Positions 40,608 through 47,683 of a stretch of 52,744 nt of DNA are shown in pieces; position 1 is the stretch's first letter; each line of letters starts with the position of its first letter. The DNA lies in the NCBI GenBank assembly GCA_025355955.1, contig JANXYP010000105.1, positions 1 to 52,744 on the forward strand. The letters are read 5' to 3'. A program made the position numbers and the translations under genes. The stretch comes from Chloroflexota bacterium (GTDB lineage Bacteria; Chloroflexota; Chloroflexia; QHBQ01). The notes under the pieces were generated by a model. It was not told the DNA's origin. It saw only the letters and a list, made by a program, of their open reading frames with translations, and did not search any database.

Positions 40608-41045
40608 TTAACCTGATTGCTGTTGAGCGGCGATGCGTTCGGCTTCGACCTCGCGCAGCATCGTGGCCCGCTTGGCTTCGGCATCTTGCTTCTTCACCTC
40701 GGCTTGGTGGCGCTTGGCTTCGGCTTTGGCCTTGCTAGCGTAACCCTGCGCCTTCTTCGCCAGCTTCTGACTCTCTTTGGCATATTGCTTCGCCAGCTTG
40801 GCGTTATCGTCGGCCTTGAGGAATGGGCGACGCACATCACCCAGCGCACGCACGAACGAGTACCCGATGATACCCAGGCCCATTGCCAGCAGCGCAGCGA
40901 TGCCCCAGGGCTGCACATCGCCCAAATCGCTCTCCGCGATGGCACGATCGGGCAGCGAAGAGCGGCGCGATGCCTGCAAACTCAGCCGCTTAATGGTGTT
41001 TCGCACTCCGCTGATCTGGGTGTTATCGTTGCTGGGAACTTGCAT
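40608..41045 (-). CDS. membrane protein with long C-terminal coiled coil
   Basis: 145 residues: a ~45-residue hydrophilic N-terminus, one membrane segment (IAALLAMGLGIIGYSFVRAL), then ~80 residues of charged Lys/Ala/Glu/Gln helix (AKQYAKESQKLAKKAQGYAS and following) that should form a coiled coil. I do not recognise a family. GAGGCG precedes ATG 41043-41045. Its first 64 nt overlap the end of lspA in another frame, so the two are coupled or one end is misread. It could be a small envelope-associated protein. Confidence 0.6.
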   Translation of the reverse strand: MQVPSNDNTQISGVRNTIKRLSLQASRRSSLPDRAIAESDLGDVQPWGIAALLAMGLGIIGYSFVRALGDVRRPFLKADDNAKLAKQYAKESQKLAKKAQGYASKAKAEAKRHQAEVKKQDAEAKRATMLREVEAERIAAQQQSG

Positions 41046-41728
41046 AATTTCGCCTCCTCTTGTGCCTCGCTAGACGTAGCAGGTTGTGGTTGCGACACGA
41101 ACCAGTCGCTGAACACCCCATAGATGCCGAGGATGATGAAGCCGACCACCACCAGGCTATCAGCGATATTGAAGGTGGGCCAGTGGAAGTCGCCCACCCA
41201 GAAGCGCAGCATATCCACCACGTAGCCCTGGCGTAGCAGGTCAATCAGGTTGCCAGTCGCGCCGCCCAACACCATGCCGATGCCAAGACCAATCCAGAAG
41301 CTGGCGGCTATCCACTGAGGACGGCGAAAGATGATGAATAGCAGCCCCAAGATGATCACGGTTCTGAAGGCGGCAAACAGCCAGGGTATGCCAGTAAATA
41401 GGCTGAACGCGCCGCCGGTGTTCTGCGAATAGGTGAAGGTGAACACATCGCCGATGATGGGGATGGGGGGGTGGTTGACCTGGCCGGTCTGCGTGAAGGT
41501 GACAACCGCCAGGAACTTGATATACTGGTCGAGCAAGAAGCCTACCAACGCAATAATGATGGGAAACAGATTGAAGGCCAGTGCGCTGTTGTTGCGCGCC
41601 CGCCCCGGCATCGCGTGGTAAAGTTCGGCCAGCTGGGCATCAGACAACTGGTCGAGCGCAGCTCGTCGCGCCCGCTCATCGGCGGTCAATGTCTCAGTTG
41701 GCTGGTTTTCGCTCGATTCCGACGACAC
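40982..41728 (-). CDS. lspA: lipoprotein signal peptidase
   Basis: 248 residues, longer than the usual 160-170. After a ~48-residue hydrophilic extension (MSSESSENQPTETLTADERA and following) come four membrane segments. The catalytic aspartates are those in GYVVDMLRFW and NIADSLVVVG; the family motif NTGGAFSL and GGATGNLIDLL are also present. It cuts signal peptides of prolipoproteins at the membrane. A ~35-residue C-terminal tail follows the last segment and overlaps the next gene by 64 nt. Start GTG 41726-41728 with AGGAGGGG just upstream. It lies 8 nt after the DksA-like gene. Confidence 0.93.
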   Translation of the reverse strand: MSSESSENQPTETLTADERARRAALDQLSDAQLAELYHAMPGRARNNSALAFNLFPIIIALVGFLLDQYIKFLAVVTFTQTGQVNHPPIPIIGDVFTFTYSQNTGGAFSLFTGIPWLFAAFRTVIILGLLFIIFRRPQWIAASFWIGLGIGMVLGGATGNLIDLLRQGYVVDMLRFWVGDFHWPTFNIADSLVVVGFIILGIYGVFSDWFVSQPQPATSSEAQEEAKLCKFPATITPRSAECETPLSG

Positions 41729-41736
41729 AACCCCTC

Positions 41737-42228
41737 CTATTCCTCATCAGCACTGCTGCTTGCGATGCGGGGGCGCAACTCTGGGTAGGTAGTGCGCTGC
41801 GACTGCCGCTCCCTGGCCTCCTCGGCTACCTGCTCTGCTACCGTGAAGCGAGCATAAGGGCGCACCAGCAGGCGTTCGCCAATCGGCGTGCCGCTCACCT
41901 CGCTGACACCATAGCTACCATGCTCGAACTTTGCCAGCGCGTGGTCCACCATCGCCAGCAAGCTCTCGGCGTTGCGGCGCAGCGCCATATCCTTCTCCTG
42001 CTCCACTACTATGTCTGCATCGTCGGCGATGTGGTTACTGAGACCACCACGCTCGGAGACGAGGTCATCGCCGCCTTCGGCCATCTCGCTGCTGAGGCGG
42101 GCCAGCTCACGGTGCAACTGGTCGCGCTCCTTGATCAACTTCCCGTAAAGCTCGACCAGGGTATCTTCGTCGAGGCCGCTGACCGCGACATTGCGGTTCG
42201 CGCTGGCCCGGATTTTTGCGTCGTCCAT
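41737..42228 (-). CDS. TraR/DksA-like protein without zinc-finger cysteines
   Basis: 163 residues from ATG 42226-42228 (AGGTG upstream). The coiled-coil part LVELYGKLIKERDQLHRELA and the linker to RNAESLLAMVDHALAKFEHG match TraR/DksA proteins. In the region that normally forms the C4 zinc finger (YGxCExCGxxI...PxAxxCxxC), this protein reads YGVSEVSGTPIGERLLVRPY, with all cysteines replaced. Such forms exist in several phyla and may bind RNA polymerase without zinc. It is first gene of a small operon with lspA. Confidence 0.83.
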   Translation of the reverse strand: MDDAKIRASANRNVAVSGLDEDTLVELYGKLIKERDQLHRELARLSSEMAEGGDDLVSERGGLSNHIADDADIVVEQEKDMALRRNAESLLAMVDHALAKFEHGSYGVSEVSGTPIGERLLVRPYARFTVAEQVAEEARERQSQRTTYPELRPRIASSSADEE

Positions 42229-42284
42229 TACTTTCACCTCGCAAGGTTATAATAGCGTTGGCTGTGCCACCGCTTTGATGGGTC

Positions 42285-42293
42285 ATTATAGCA
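42285..42293 (-). promoter_or_regulatory. extended -10 promoter for the dksA-like/lspA operon
   Basis: TGCTATAAT on the minus strand, about 57 nt before ATG 42228. It is divergent from the next promoter. Confidence 0.6.
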
Positions 42294-42347
42294 CAGCCTG
42301 TCAAGGGGGCTGATCTGGAAAACGTCAAGGCAATGTTCATGCCCACA

Positions 42348-42377
42348 TTGACAATCATAGCGGCTTGCGCTTATAAT
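42348..42377 (+). promoter_or_regulatory. consensus sigma70 promoter for the c-di-AMP receptor-like gene
   Basis: TTGACA (42348-42353), 18-nt spacer, TATAAT (42372-42377), the best promoter match in the window; the ATG is at 42416. Confidence 0.8.
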
Positions 42378-42415
42378 CAGAAAGCAGCACTAACCGATGC
42401 GAAGGAATGGCAGCG

Positions 42416-42697
42416 ATGAAGATGATTCTGGCAGTGGTACAGAATGTGGATGCGGATACGGTGATTGATACCCTGCTTGACGCGGGCCATCGCACCACTC
42501 GCCTCGCCAGCACCGGCGGCTTTCTGCGCGAGGGTAATACCACCTTGCTGATCGGGGTGGATGATGCGGCGGTGGACCAGGTGATTGACATCTTTCGCCG
42601 CGCCACCCGCAGCCGCCCTGCCAGCAGCAATCAGCAGCGTAACGTCGGTGGCGCGACCATCTTCGTGCTGAACCTGGAGCAACATGATCGGCTATAG
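42416..42697 (+). CDS. cyclic di-AMP receptor-like (PII-like) protein
   Basis: 93 residues from ATG 42416, with AAGGA upstream. It matches the DarA/PstA PII-like family: KMILAVVQNVDADTVIDTLL, then RTTRLASTGGFLREGNTTLL with the ligand-binding GGF loop, and IGVDDAAVDQVIDIFRRA. These trimers bind c-di-AMP between subunits; the target is unknown. It is transcribed from a consensus promoter and followed by a 93-bp element and a site-2 protease gene. Confidence 0.88.
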   Translation: MKMILAVVQNVDADTVIDTLLDAGHRTTRLASTGGFLREGNTTLLIGVDDAAVDQVIDIFRRATRSRPASSNQQRNVGGATIFVLNLEQHDRL

Positions 42698-42724
42698 ACC
42701 GCTCACCGCAGCAGCGAAGTCGCT

Positions 42725-42817
42725 ATACCAATTAGCGATGGTGCCGCTATAGATTGAGCCAGGGCGAACAACGGTTCGCCCCTAATGAACTATAGCATTG
42801 ACTCGGCTGATTGGTAT
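42725..42817 (-). mobile_element. 93-bp inverted-repeat element, copy 3 (inverted)
   Basis: Inner sequence is reversed relative to copies 1 and 2, so the element lies on the minus strand. Ends are ATACCAATTAGCG and GCTGATTGGTAT. Exactly 93 bp. Confidence 0.85.
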
Positions 42818-42840
42818 TAGATGGTAATCGTTACCCAACA

Positions 42841-42868
42841 ATCTGAAATCTGAAATCTGAAATCACTA
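42841..42868 (+). repeat. heptanucleotide array (ATCTGAA), 3 units plus
   Basis: Three perfect ATCTGAA units and ATCACTA. They end at the ATG of the site-2 protease (42868), leaving no room for a normal ribosome site. Confidence 0.8.
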
Positions 42869-44046
42869 TGCGTAGCACATTTCTACTCGGCGAGATCGGC
42901 GGTATCAAGGTGCGGGCCAGCGCAAGCTGGTTCGGCTTCCTTGCGCTGATGACCTTCGTGTTGGCTTTCTACTACTTCCCTTCCCAAGCGGCATACGACT
43001 CATGGGGGCCAGCGCTCTATTTCTCCACCGCCCTCAGCGTCAGCCTGCTATTCGCCCTATCGGTGCTGGCACACGAGCTAGCCCACGCCCTGCTCGTTCG
43101 CCGCTTTGGTAGCAAGGTAACCACGGTGATGCTGTTCTTCTTTGGTGGCGTGACCCTGGCCGATGGTGAGCCGAAGCGGGCGCTGCACGAGTTCGTGGTT
43201 GCCGTTGCTGGCCCAATTGTCAGCGTGCTGCTATCGCTGGGCTTCTTCGCCGCCGCTTTTCCGCTTGGTCTCGACCCCAACCACCCCACGCCAGTTGCCA
43301 TTGCTGCCGTGCTGCTTGGCATCCTCAATTTCGCGATGGGTGCGTTCAATCTGCTACCCGGCCTACCGCTCGATGGTGGCAAGGCGTTGCGGGCGATCGC
43401 CTGGGGGCTAGGCCACGATGCCTACAAGGCCGACCGTATCGCCGCGATTGGCGGGCAGGTGGTGGGCGGGATAATCATCGCCACGGGACTGACATTTGGC
43501 GCAATCTGGAAAGACCCGGTGTTCGCTCTGTTCACCGCCTACGTCGGCTGGATGCTCTTGCAACAGGCGCGTAATGCCTACCGCGACGTAGTGGCGCGGC
43601 GGATGATGACTGACACGCCAGTGCGTGCGGCGATGATGCCGCTGGACAATCAGGTGCCACCCGGCCTTTCCCTCGACGAAGCAGTGCATCGCTTCATTGT
43701 GGGGCGCACCAGCCTGGAGTCGCGCTTGCAAATGGTGGTCGGCTTCGGCGGCAGGGTGATGGGGTTGATTGCCCCCGTCGATATTAGCCGGGTGCCGCGT
43801 GAACTCTGGTCTTCGACTACGGTGGGCCAGAAGATGAGTCCAATCGGACAGACGGTCAGCCTGGGAGCCGATGCCTCACTGTTTGAGGCGCTGTTGGCGA
43901 TGGATAAGGCCCAGGCCCATCTCGCGCTAGTCACCGAGAATGGCGAGAACATCGGGATGCTCGACCGTCCCACGCTTGCCAGCTATGTCACCCGCGCTCT
44001 GGCCCTGAACCTCAGCGGGCAGCAGAAGGGAACCCCGCGTGATTGA
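42868..44046 (+). CDS. site-2 protease (M50) with CBS-like C-terminus
   Basis: 392 residues. Four or more membrane segments carry the zinc-site motifs HELAH (residues 69-73) and NLLPGLPLDGG (about 161-171, the Asp ligand). The C-terminal ~170 residues contain two CBS-like segments (LQMVVGFGGRVMGLIAPVDI, LALVTENGENIGMLDRPTLA), as in FtsH/CBS-type M50 proteases. It cuts membrane-bound substrates such as anti-sigma factors. The start ATG directly follows heptad repeats and has no Shine-Dalgarno match, so it may be translated weakly or from a different start. It overlaps the next gene by 8 nt. Confidence 0.92.
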   Translation: MRSTFLLGEIGGIKVRASASWFGFLALMTFVLAFYYFPSQAAYDSWGPALYFSTALSVSLLFALSVLAHELAHALLVRRFGSKVTTVMLFFFGGVTLADGEPKRALHEFVVAVAGPIVSVLLSLGFFAAAFPLGLDPNHPTPVAIAAVLLGILNFAMGAFNLLPGLPLDGGKALRAIAWGLGHDAYKADRIAAIGGQVVGGIIIATGLTFGAIWKDPVFALFTAYVGWMLLQQARNAYRDVVARRMMTDTPVRAAMMPLDNQVPPGLSLDEAVHRFIVGRTSLESRLQMVVGFGGRVMGLIAPVDISRVPRELWSSTTVGQKMSPIGQTVSLGADASLFEALLAMDKAQAHLALVTENGENIGMLDRPTLASYVTRALALNLSGQQKGTPRD

Positions 44047-45622
44047 GGATCAGATCAACCTTACCTTGGAGCGACTCGCCTACGGCGGTGAAACGGTGGG
44101 GCGCAGTGGCGGCAAGGTAGTATTCGCCGCCTATGGCCTGCCCGGTGAACAGGTGCGGGTCGCCCTCAGCGAACAGCGCAAGAACTTTGCGCGGGGGCGG
44201 GTGGTGGAAGTGCTGGCCGATGCCTCGCCACAGCGGGTTACGCCTCGTTGCGAATATTTTGGCGAATGCGGCGGCTGCCAGTGGCAGCATATGGATTATC
44301 CCGCCCAGGCGATGGCGAAGGGCGAGCTACTCGCCGAGCAGTTGCGGCGCATCGGCGGTATCAACATCGCGCCGCTGCCCACCATCGCCGCACCCGACCC
44401 CTGGGCCTACCGCAACGTCGCTCGCCTGCAAGTCAGCTATCCGCTCGAAGCTCGCCAGGTCGAACCGCAGCTCACCTCTACCGAGGATGAGAACACCGCC
44501 CCGGCTAATCATCCCAAACTGGGCTACTTCCGCCGCCAGAGTCATAGCATTGTCCCGATCGAACTCTGCTACATTGTTCACCCCGCCATCGTCGCCCTGT
44601 TCGAGCCGCTGCAGTGGCTGGTCAACACCATGCCCGGCCATAGCCTCAGCGCAATAACGGTGCGGGCAGCGTTCGCCGACGACACCACCTACCTGCTGCT
44701 GCATCAGGGTAATGTGCGGGTCAACCTCAGCGACGTGCGGCGCATCCTTGGAGTGTGGGTGAAAGAGGAGCGGCTGGTCGAGCGCTTCAACCTGCGCGGC
44801 ATCGCCACGGTTAGCCCACCGCCGCGACCTACTCGCCGCGCCGCCCCCATTCCCGTGTCGCCCGGCGACATTGGTGGCGAAATGGGCGAGTTGGCCTCTG
44901 AGGAAGCGGTCAGCAGTGTGCTGTGGGGCGACCCACTGTTCAGTGAGGTAGTGGGCAACATTCGCTACCAATTCCCCGCCGCTGCCTTCTTCCAGGTGAA
45001 CACCGCAGGCGCATCTGCCCTCGCCAACCTGGTGCACGAAGCTGTCACCGCCGAACGCCCTCCCTTGATGCAGGGGAGGGTTGGGGAGGGGGCGCAGGGC
45101 GAACCTTTGTCCACCCCTGCTGATAGCCTATCAACCCAAAACTCAAAACTCAAAACTCAAAACTCAAAACTGTTGGATTTGTACAGCGGCGTGGGCCTGT
45201 TCTCGCTGCAGCTGCTGGCGGCAGGTGCGGTAAGCCAGGCGGTGGGCATCGAGTCGCAGGCCGATGCGGTCAAGGCGGCGCGAACCAACGCCGAGGCCCA
45301 GGGCCAGATTCCCGCCGCCCAGTTCCATACCGGGCGGATCGAAGATGTGCTGCCCGAGCTGTTGACTGAGGGGTTGGTTGCCGATGTAGTTATCGTCGAC
45401 CCGCCCCGTGGCGGGCTGTCGCTAACCGTGATCGAGCTGATCATCGTCGCCAACCCCCAGCGCATCGTCTACGTCTCCTGCGACCCCAGTACCCTCGCCC
45501 GCGACCTCAAGACACTCGCCAGCCATTACCAACTGTATTCTACCCAGGCAGTAGACCTCTTCCCCCAGACCTACCACATCGAAAGCGTCAGCGTGCTGGA
45601 GCGCATACCAGGCTTGCACTAA
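44039..45622 (+). CDS. rlmD: RlmD/TrmA-like 23S rRNA (uracil-5) methyltransferase with repeat insertion
   Basis: 527 residues from GTG 44039, overlapping the protease stop by 8 nt (GTGATTGA). An N-terminal TRAM-like part is followed by the [4Fe-4S] cluster motif with Cys71, 77 and 80 (RCEYFGECGGCQWQHM) and a fourth Cys near IELCYIV. Then come FFQVNTAGASALANLVHEAV, the SAM motif LLDLYSGVGLFSLQLLAAGA, VIVDPPRGG and YVSCDPSTLARDL with the nucleophile Cys. Between LVHEAV and LLDLYSGVG lies ~40 residues of low-complexity sequence (from AERPPLMQGRVGEGAQGE to NSKLKTQNSK) that comes from palindromic and heptad repeats at 45058-45172. It modifies 23S rRNA uridines; which position is not sure. Confidence 0.9.
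   Translation: MIEDQINLTLERLAYGGETVGRSGGKVVFAAYGLPGEQVRVALSEQRKNFARGRVVEVLADASPQRVTPRCEYFGECGGCQWQHMDYPAQAMAKGELLAEQLRRIGGINIAPLPTIAAPDPWAYRNVARLQVSYPLEARQVEPQLTSTEDENTAPANHPKLGYFRRQSHSIVPIELCYIVHPAIVALFEPLQWLVNTMPGHSLSAITVRAAFADDTTYLLLHQGNVRVNLSDVRRILGVWVKEERLVERFNLRGIATVSPPPRPTRRAAPIPVSPGDIGGEMGELASEEAVSSVLWGDPLFSEVVGNIRYQFPAAAFFQVNTAGASALANLVHEAVTAERPPLMQGRVGEGAQGEPLSTPADSLSTQNSKLKTQNSKLLDLYSGVGLFSLQLLAAGAVSQAVGIESQADAVKAARTNAEAQGQIPAAQFHTGRIEDVLPELLTEGLVADVVIVDPPRGGLSLTVIELIIVANPQRIVYVSCDPSTLARDLKTLASHYQLYSTQAVDLFPQTYHIESVSVLERIPGLH
45058..45172 (+). repeat. palindrome plus AAAACTC x5 inserted in the methyltransferase gene
   Basis: A CCCTCCC/GGGGAGGG palindrome (45058-45093) is followed by a spacer and AAAACTC units at 45138-45172. 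The whole stretch is in frame and adds ~38 residues between two conserved domains. Confidence 0.85.
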
Positions 45623-45642
45623 CCCGCCGGATTCAGTACAAT
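45614..45642 (+). promoter_or_regulatory. promoter for the thiolase gene
   Basis: TTGCAC (45614-45619), 17-nt spacer, TACAAT (45637-45642), inside the end of the methyltransferase gene. It gives a ~130-nt leader. Confidence 0.5.
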
Positions 45643-45729
45643 ATCCTATACTTATCGTCCACCCTGCGACCAAACTGCTCTATTTGTTGCGGTGCGGGAT
45701 AATGAACCCTGGGCTTGATCGTCGATCTT

Positions 45730-45764
45730 AATCTACAATCTAATTCTACATTCTGCAATCTGTT
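45730..45764 (+). repeat. heptanucleotide array (TTCTACA type), 5 units
   Basis: AATCTAC, AATCTAA, TTCTACA, TTCTGCA, ATCTGTT just before the thiolase ribosome site (AAGGAG). The same unit family as upstream of acsA. Confidence 0.75.
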
Positions 45765-45780
45765 AAGGAGAGTGAAGGCG

Positions 45781-46965
45781 ATGGCAATGGCGCACGCCGT
45801 AATTCTGGAAGGGGCGCGCACGCCCTTTGGCAAGTTTGGTGGCGGGCTGGCAAGCCTGTCGGCTATCCAACTCGGCGGCCATGCGATTCGGCACAGCATC
45901 GAGCGCGCAGGCATCAACAAGGACGAGGTCGAGCATACGGTGATTGGATGCGTCATCCAGGCCGGTCTCGGCCAGGTGCCAGGGCGGCAGGCCAACTTCG
46001 CCGCCGGACTGCGCCGCGAGGTGACCAACGATACCATCAATCGGGTTTGTGGCAGCGGGATGCGGGCCATCTACCTGGCCGACAGCTTCATCCGCCTGGG
46101 CGACCACAGCGTGGTGGTGGCGGGCGGGATGGAGAGCATGAGCAACGCGCCCTATCTGATGCGCGGCGCACGCTGGGGGCTGAAGGTGGGCGACAGCGCC
46201 CTGATAGACGCGATGCAATACGATGGCCTGATCGACCCGCTGCTCGACTTGCGGATGGGCGAGGAGGGCGATATGGTTGCCGCCGAGGAAAAGGTCAGCC
46301 GCGAAGCTCAGGATGCCTGGGCGCTACGCAGCCACCAGCGGGCCATTGCCGCCCGTAGCCTGCTGGCCGAGGAGATCGCGCCAGTAGTCATTCACGACAA
46401 GAAAAAGGGGGACAACATCGTGGAACACGACGAAAGCCCCCGTGCCGATACCAGCCTGGAGGCGCTGACGAAGCTCAAGCCCGCTTTCACTGCTGATGGC
46501 TCGATTACGGCTGGCAATGCTCCCGGTGTCAATGACGGCGCGGCGGCACTGGTGCTTACCAGCGCGGAGTATGCCAAAGCGCAGCGCCTTACGCCACTGG
46601 CCGAGATCATCAGCTACGGTCAGGCCGCGTGGGATACACCATACCTCGCCTATACCCCAGCACTGGCGGCGCGGCAGGCGTTGCAACGGGCGGGTCTCAC
46701 CATTGGCGATATTGACCTGATTGAGATTAACGAGGCGTTTGCCAGCGTAGTGCTAACCAGTGCAAGGATGCTGGAAGCCGATCTGGACAAGGTCAATGTC
46801 AATGGCGGGGCAATTGCGCTAGGTCATCCCATCGGCGCAAGTGGCGCACGGCTGGTGCTCACCCTGGCCCACGAACTGAAGCGGCGCGGCGGTGGCATTG
46901 GCCTGGCGGCGATCTGCAGCGGCACTGCTCAGGGCGATGCCCTGATCATCAAGGTTGCGCCTTAA
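45781..46965 (+). CDS. acetyl-CoA acetyltransferase (thiolase)
   Basis: 394 residues from ATG 45781, with AAGGAG upstream. Thiolase signs: ILEGARTPFGKFGGGLASLS at the N-terminus, the nucleophile Cys in NRVCGSGMRAIYLADSFI, the VAGGMESMSNAPYLM block, NEAFASVVLTSARML, and the catalytic His in NGGAIALGHPIGASGARLVL. The second catalytic Cys is in AICSGTAQGDALI; the usual form is CIGGGQG, so this loop is a variant. It joins or splits acetoacetyl-CoA, in fatty acid or ketone-body metabolism or in polyhydroxyalkanoate synthesis; no pathway partner is next to it. Confidence 0.92.
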   Translation: MAMAHAVILEGARTPFGKFGGGLASLSAIQLGGHAIRHSIERAGINKDEVEHTVIGCVIQAGLGQVPGRQANFAAGLRREVTNDTINRVCGSGMRAIYLADSFIRLGDHSVVVAGGMESMSNAPYLMRGARWGLKVGDSALIDAMQYDGLIDPLLDLRMGEEGDMVAAEEKVSREAQDAWALRSHQRAIAARSLLAEEIAPVVIHDKKKGDNIVEHDESPRADTSLEALTKLKPAFTADGSITAGNAPGVNDGAAALVLTSAEYAKAQRLTPLAEIISYGQAAWDTPYLAYTPALAARQALQRAGLTIGDIDLIEINEAFASVVLTSARMLEADLDKVNVNGGAIALGHPIGASGARLVLTLAHELKRRGGGIGLAAICSGTAQGDALIIKVAP

Positions 46966-46989
46966 CCACCTCCCCAAAGGTTACGCCTT

Positions 46990-47021
46990 ACCCCTCCCCA
47001 TCGGGGGAGGTTGGGAGAGGG
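46990..47021. repeat. CCCCTCCCC/GGGGGAGG palindrome
   Basis: ACCCCTCCCCATCGGGGGAGG followed by TTGGGAGAGGG: the same palindromic family found inside rlmD, purH, yeaH and a DUF2085 gene, here in a gap between two genes. Confidence 0.6.
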
Positions 47022-47059
47022 TTCGCGCCACTAGATAATATTACGATAAGGCTCCAACC

Positions 47060-47569
47060 ATGCCCATCTACTCATATAAAGGCATCAGCCCACGTATCGC
47101 CCCCGATGTCTACATCGCGCCCACGGCGGTGATTATCGGCAATGTGACCATTGGCGCGGGTAGCAGCATATGGTTCAACGCGGTGCTGCGTGGCGATATG
47201 GCCCCCATCATTATCGGCGAAGGCTGCAACGTGCAGGACAACTGCACCATCCACACCGACACCGATCTGCCTGCCATCCTCGGCAAACGCTGCTCGATGG
47301 GCCATGCCGCCATAGTCCATGCCGCCACGCTGGAAGATAACGTGCTGGTGGCGATCGGTGCGGTGGTCCTCAGTGGCGCTTACATCGGCACCGGCAGCCT
47401 GATTGCCGCTAAAGCGTTGGTCGCGGAAGGCAAGCAGATCCCGCCGCGCAGCCTGGTAATGGGTATCCCTGGCAGGGTTGCCCGCGAAGTGAGCGCCGCC
47501 GAAACGCGCCGCATCGCTGGCACCGCCGCACACTACATCGAGGAGGCGCGAAACTATCGCGACTCCTGA
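47060..47569 (+). CDS. gamma-carbonic anhydrase-like hexapeptide protein
   Basis: 169 residues of left-handed beta-helix with hexapeptide repeats (VIIGNVTIGAGSSIWFNAVL). The three zinc-ligand histidines are in NCTIHTD (His65), MGHAA (His82) and IVHAA (His87), as in Cam/YrdA proteins. The C-terminal helix RRIAGTAAHYIEEARNYRD packs on the trimer. It may hydrate CO2, but many YrdA-type members show little activity. Start ATG 47060; a weak AAGG site lies upstream. Confidence 0.9.
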   Translation: MPIYSYKGISPRIAPDVYIAPTAVIIGNVTIGAGSSIWFNAVLRGDMAPIIIGEGCNVQDNCTIHTDTDLPAILGKRCSMGHAAIVHAATLEDNVLVAIGAVVLSGAYIGTGSLIAAKALVAEGKQIPPRSLVMGIPGRVAREVSAAETRRIAGTAAHYIEEARNYRDS

Positions 47570-47648
47570 GCAACGATGTGGTATCTTTCCGAAATAGCAG
47601 AGGCAGTGACGCTGCACGTTTAGTGCCACCGCCACTGCCTGACCAGCA

Positions 47649-47670
47649 GGGGCGAGCCATGGTTCGCCCC
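47649..47670. repeat. GC-rich palindromic core (solo)
   Basis: GGGGCGAGCCATGGTTCGCCCC, a near-perfect palindrome of the core B type, in the gap between two convergent genes. Confidence 0.6.
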
Positions 47671-47683
47671 TTCAGAACGTAGA

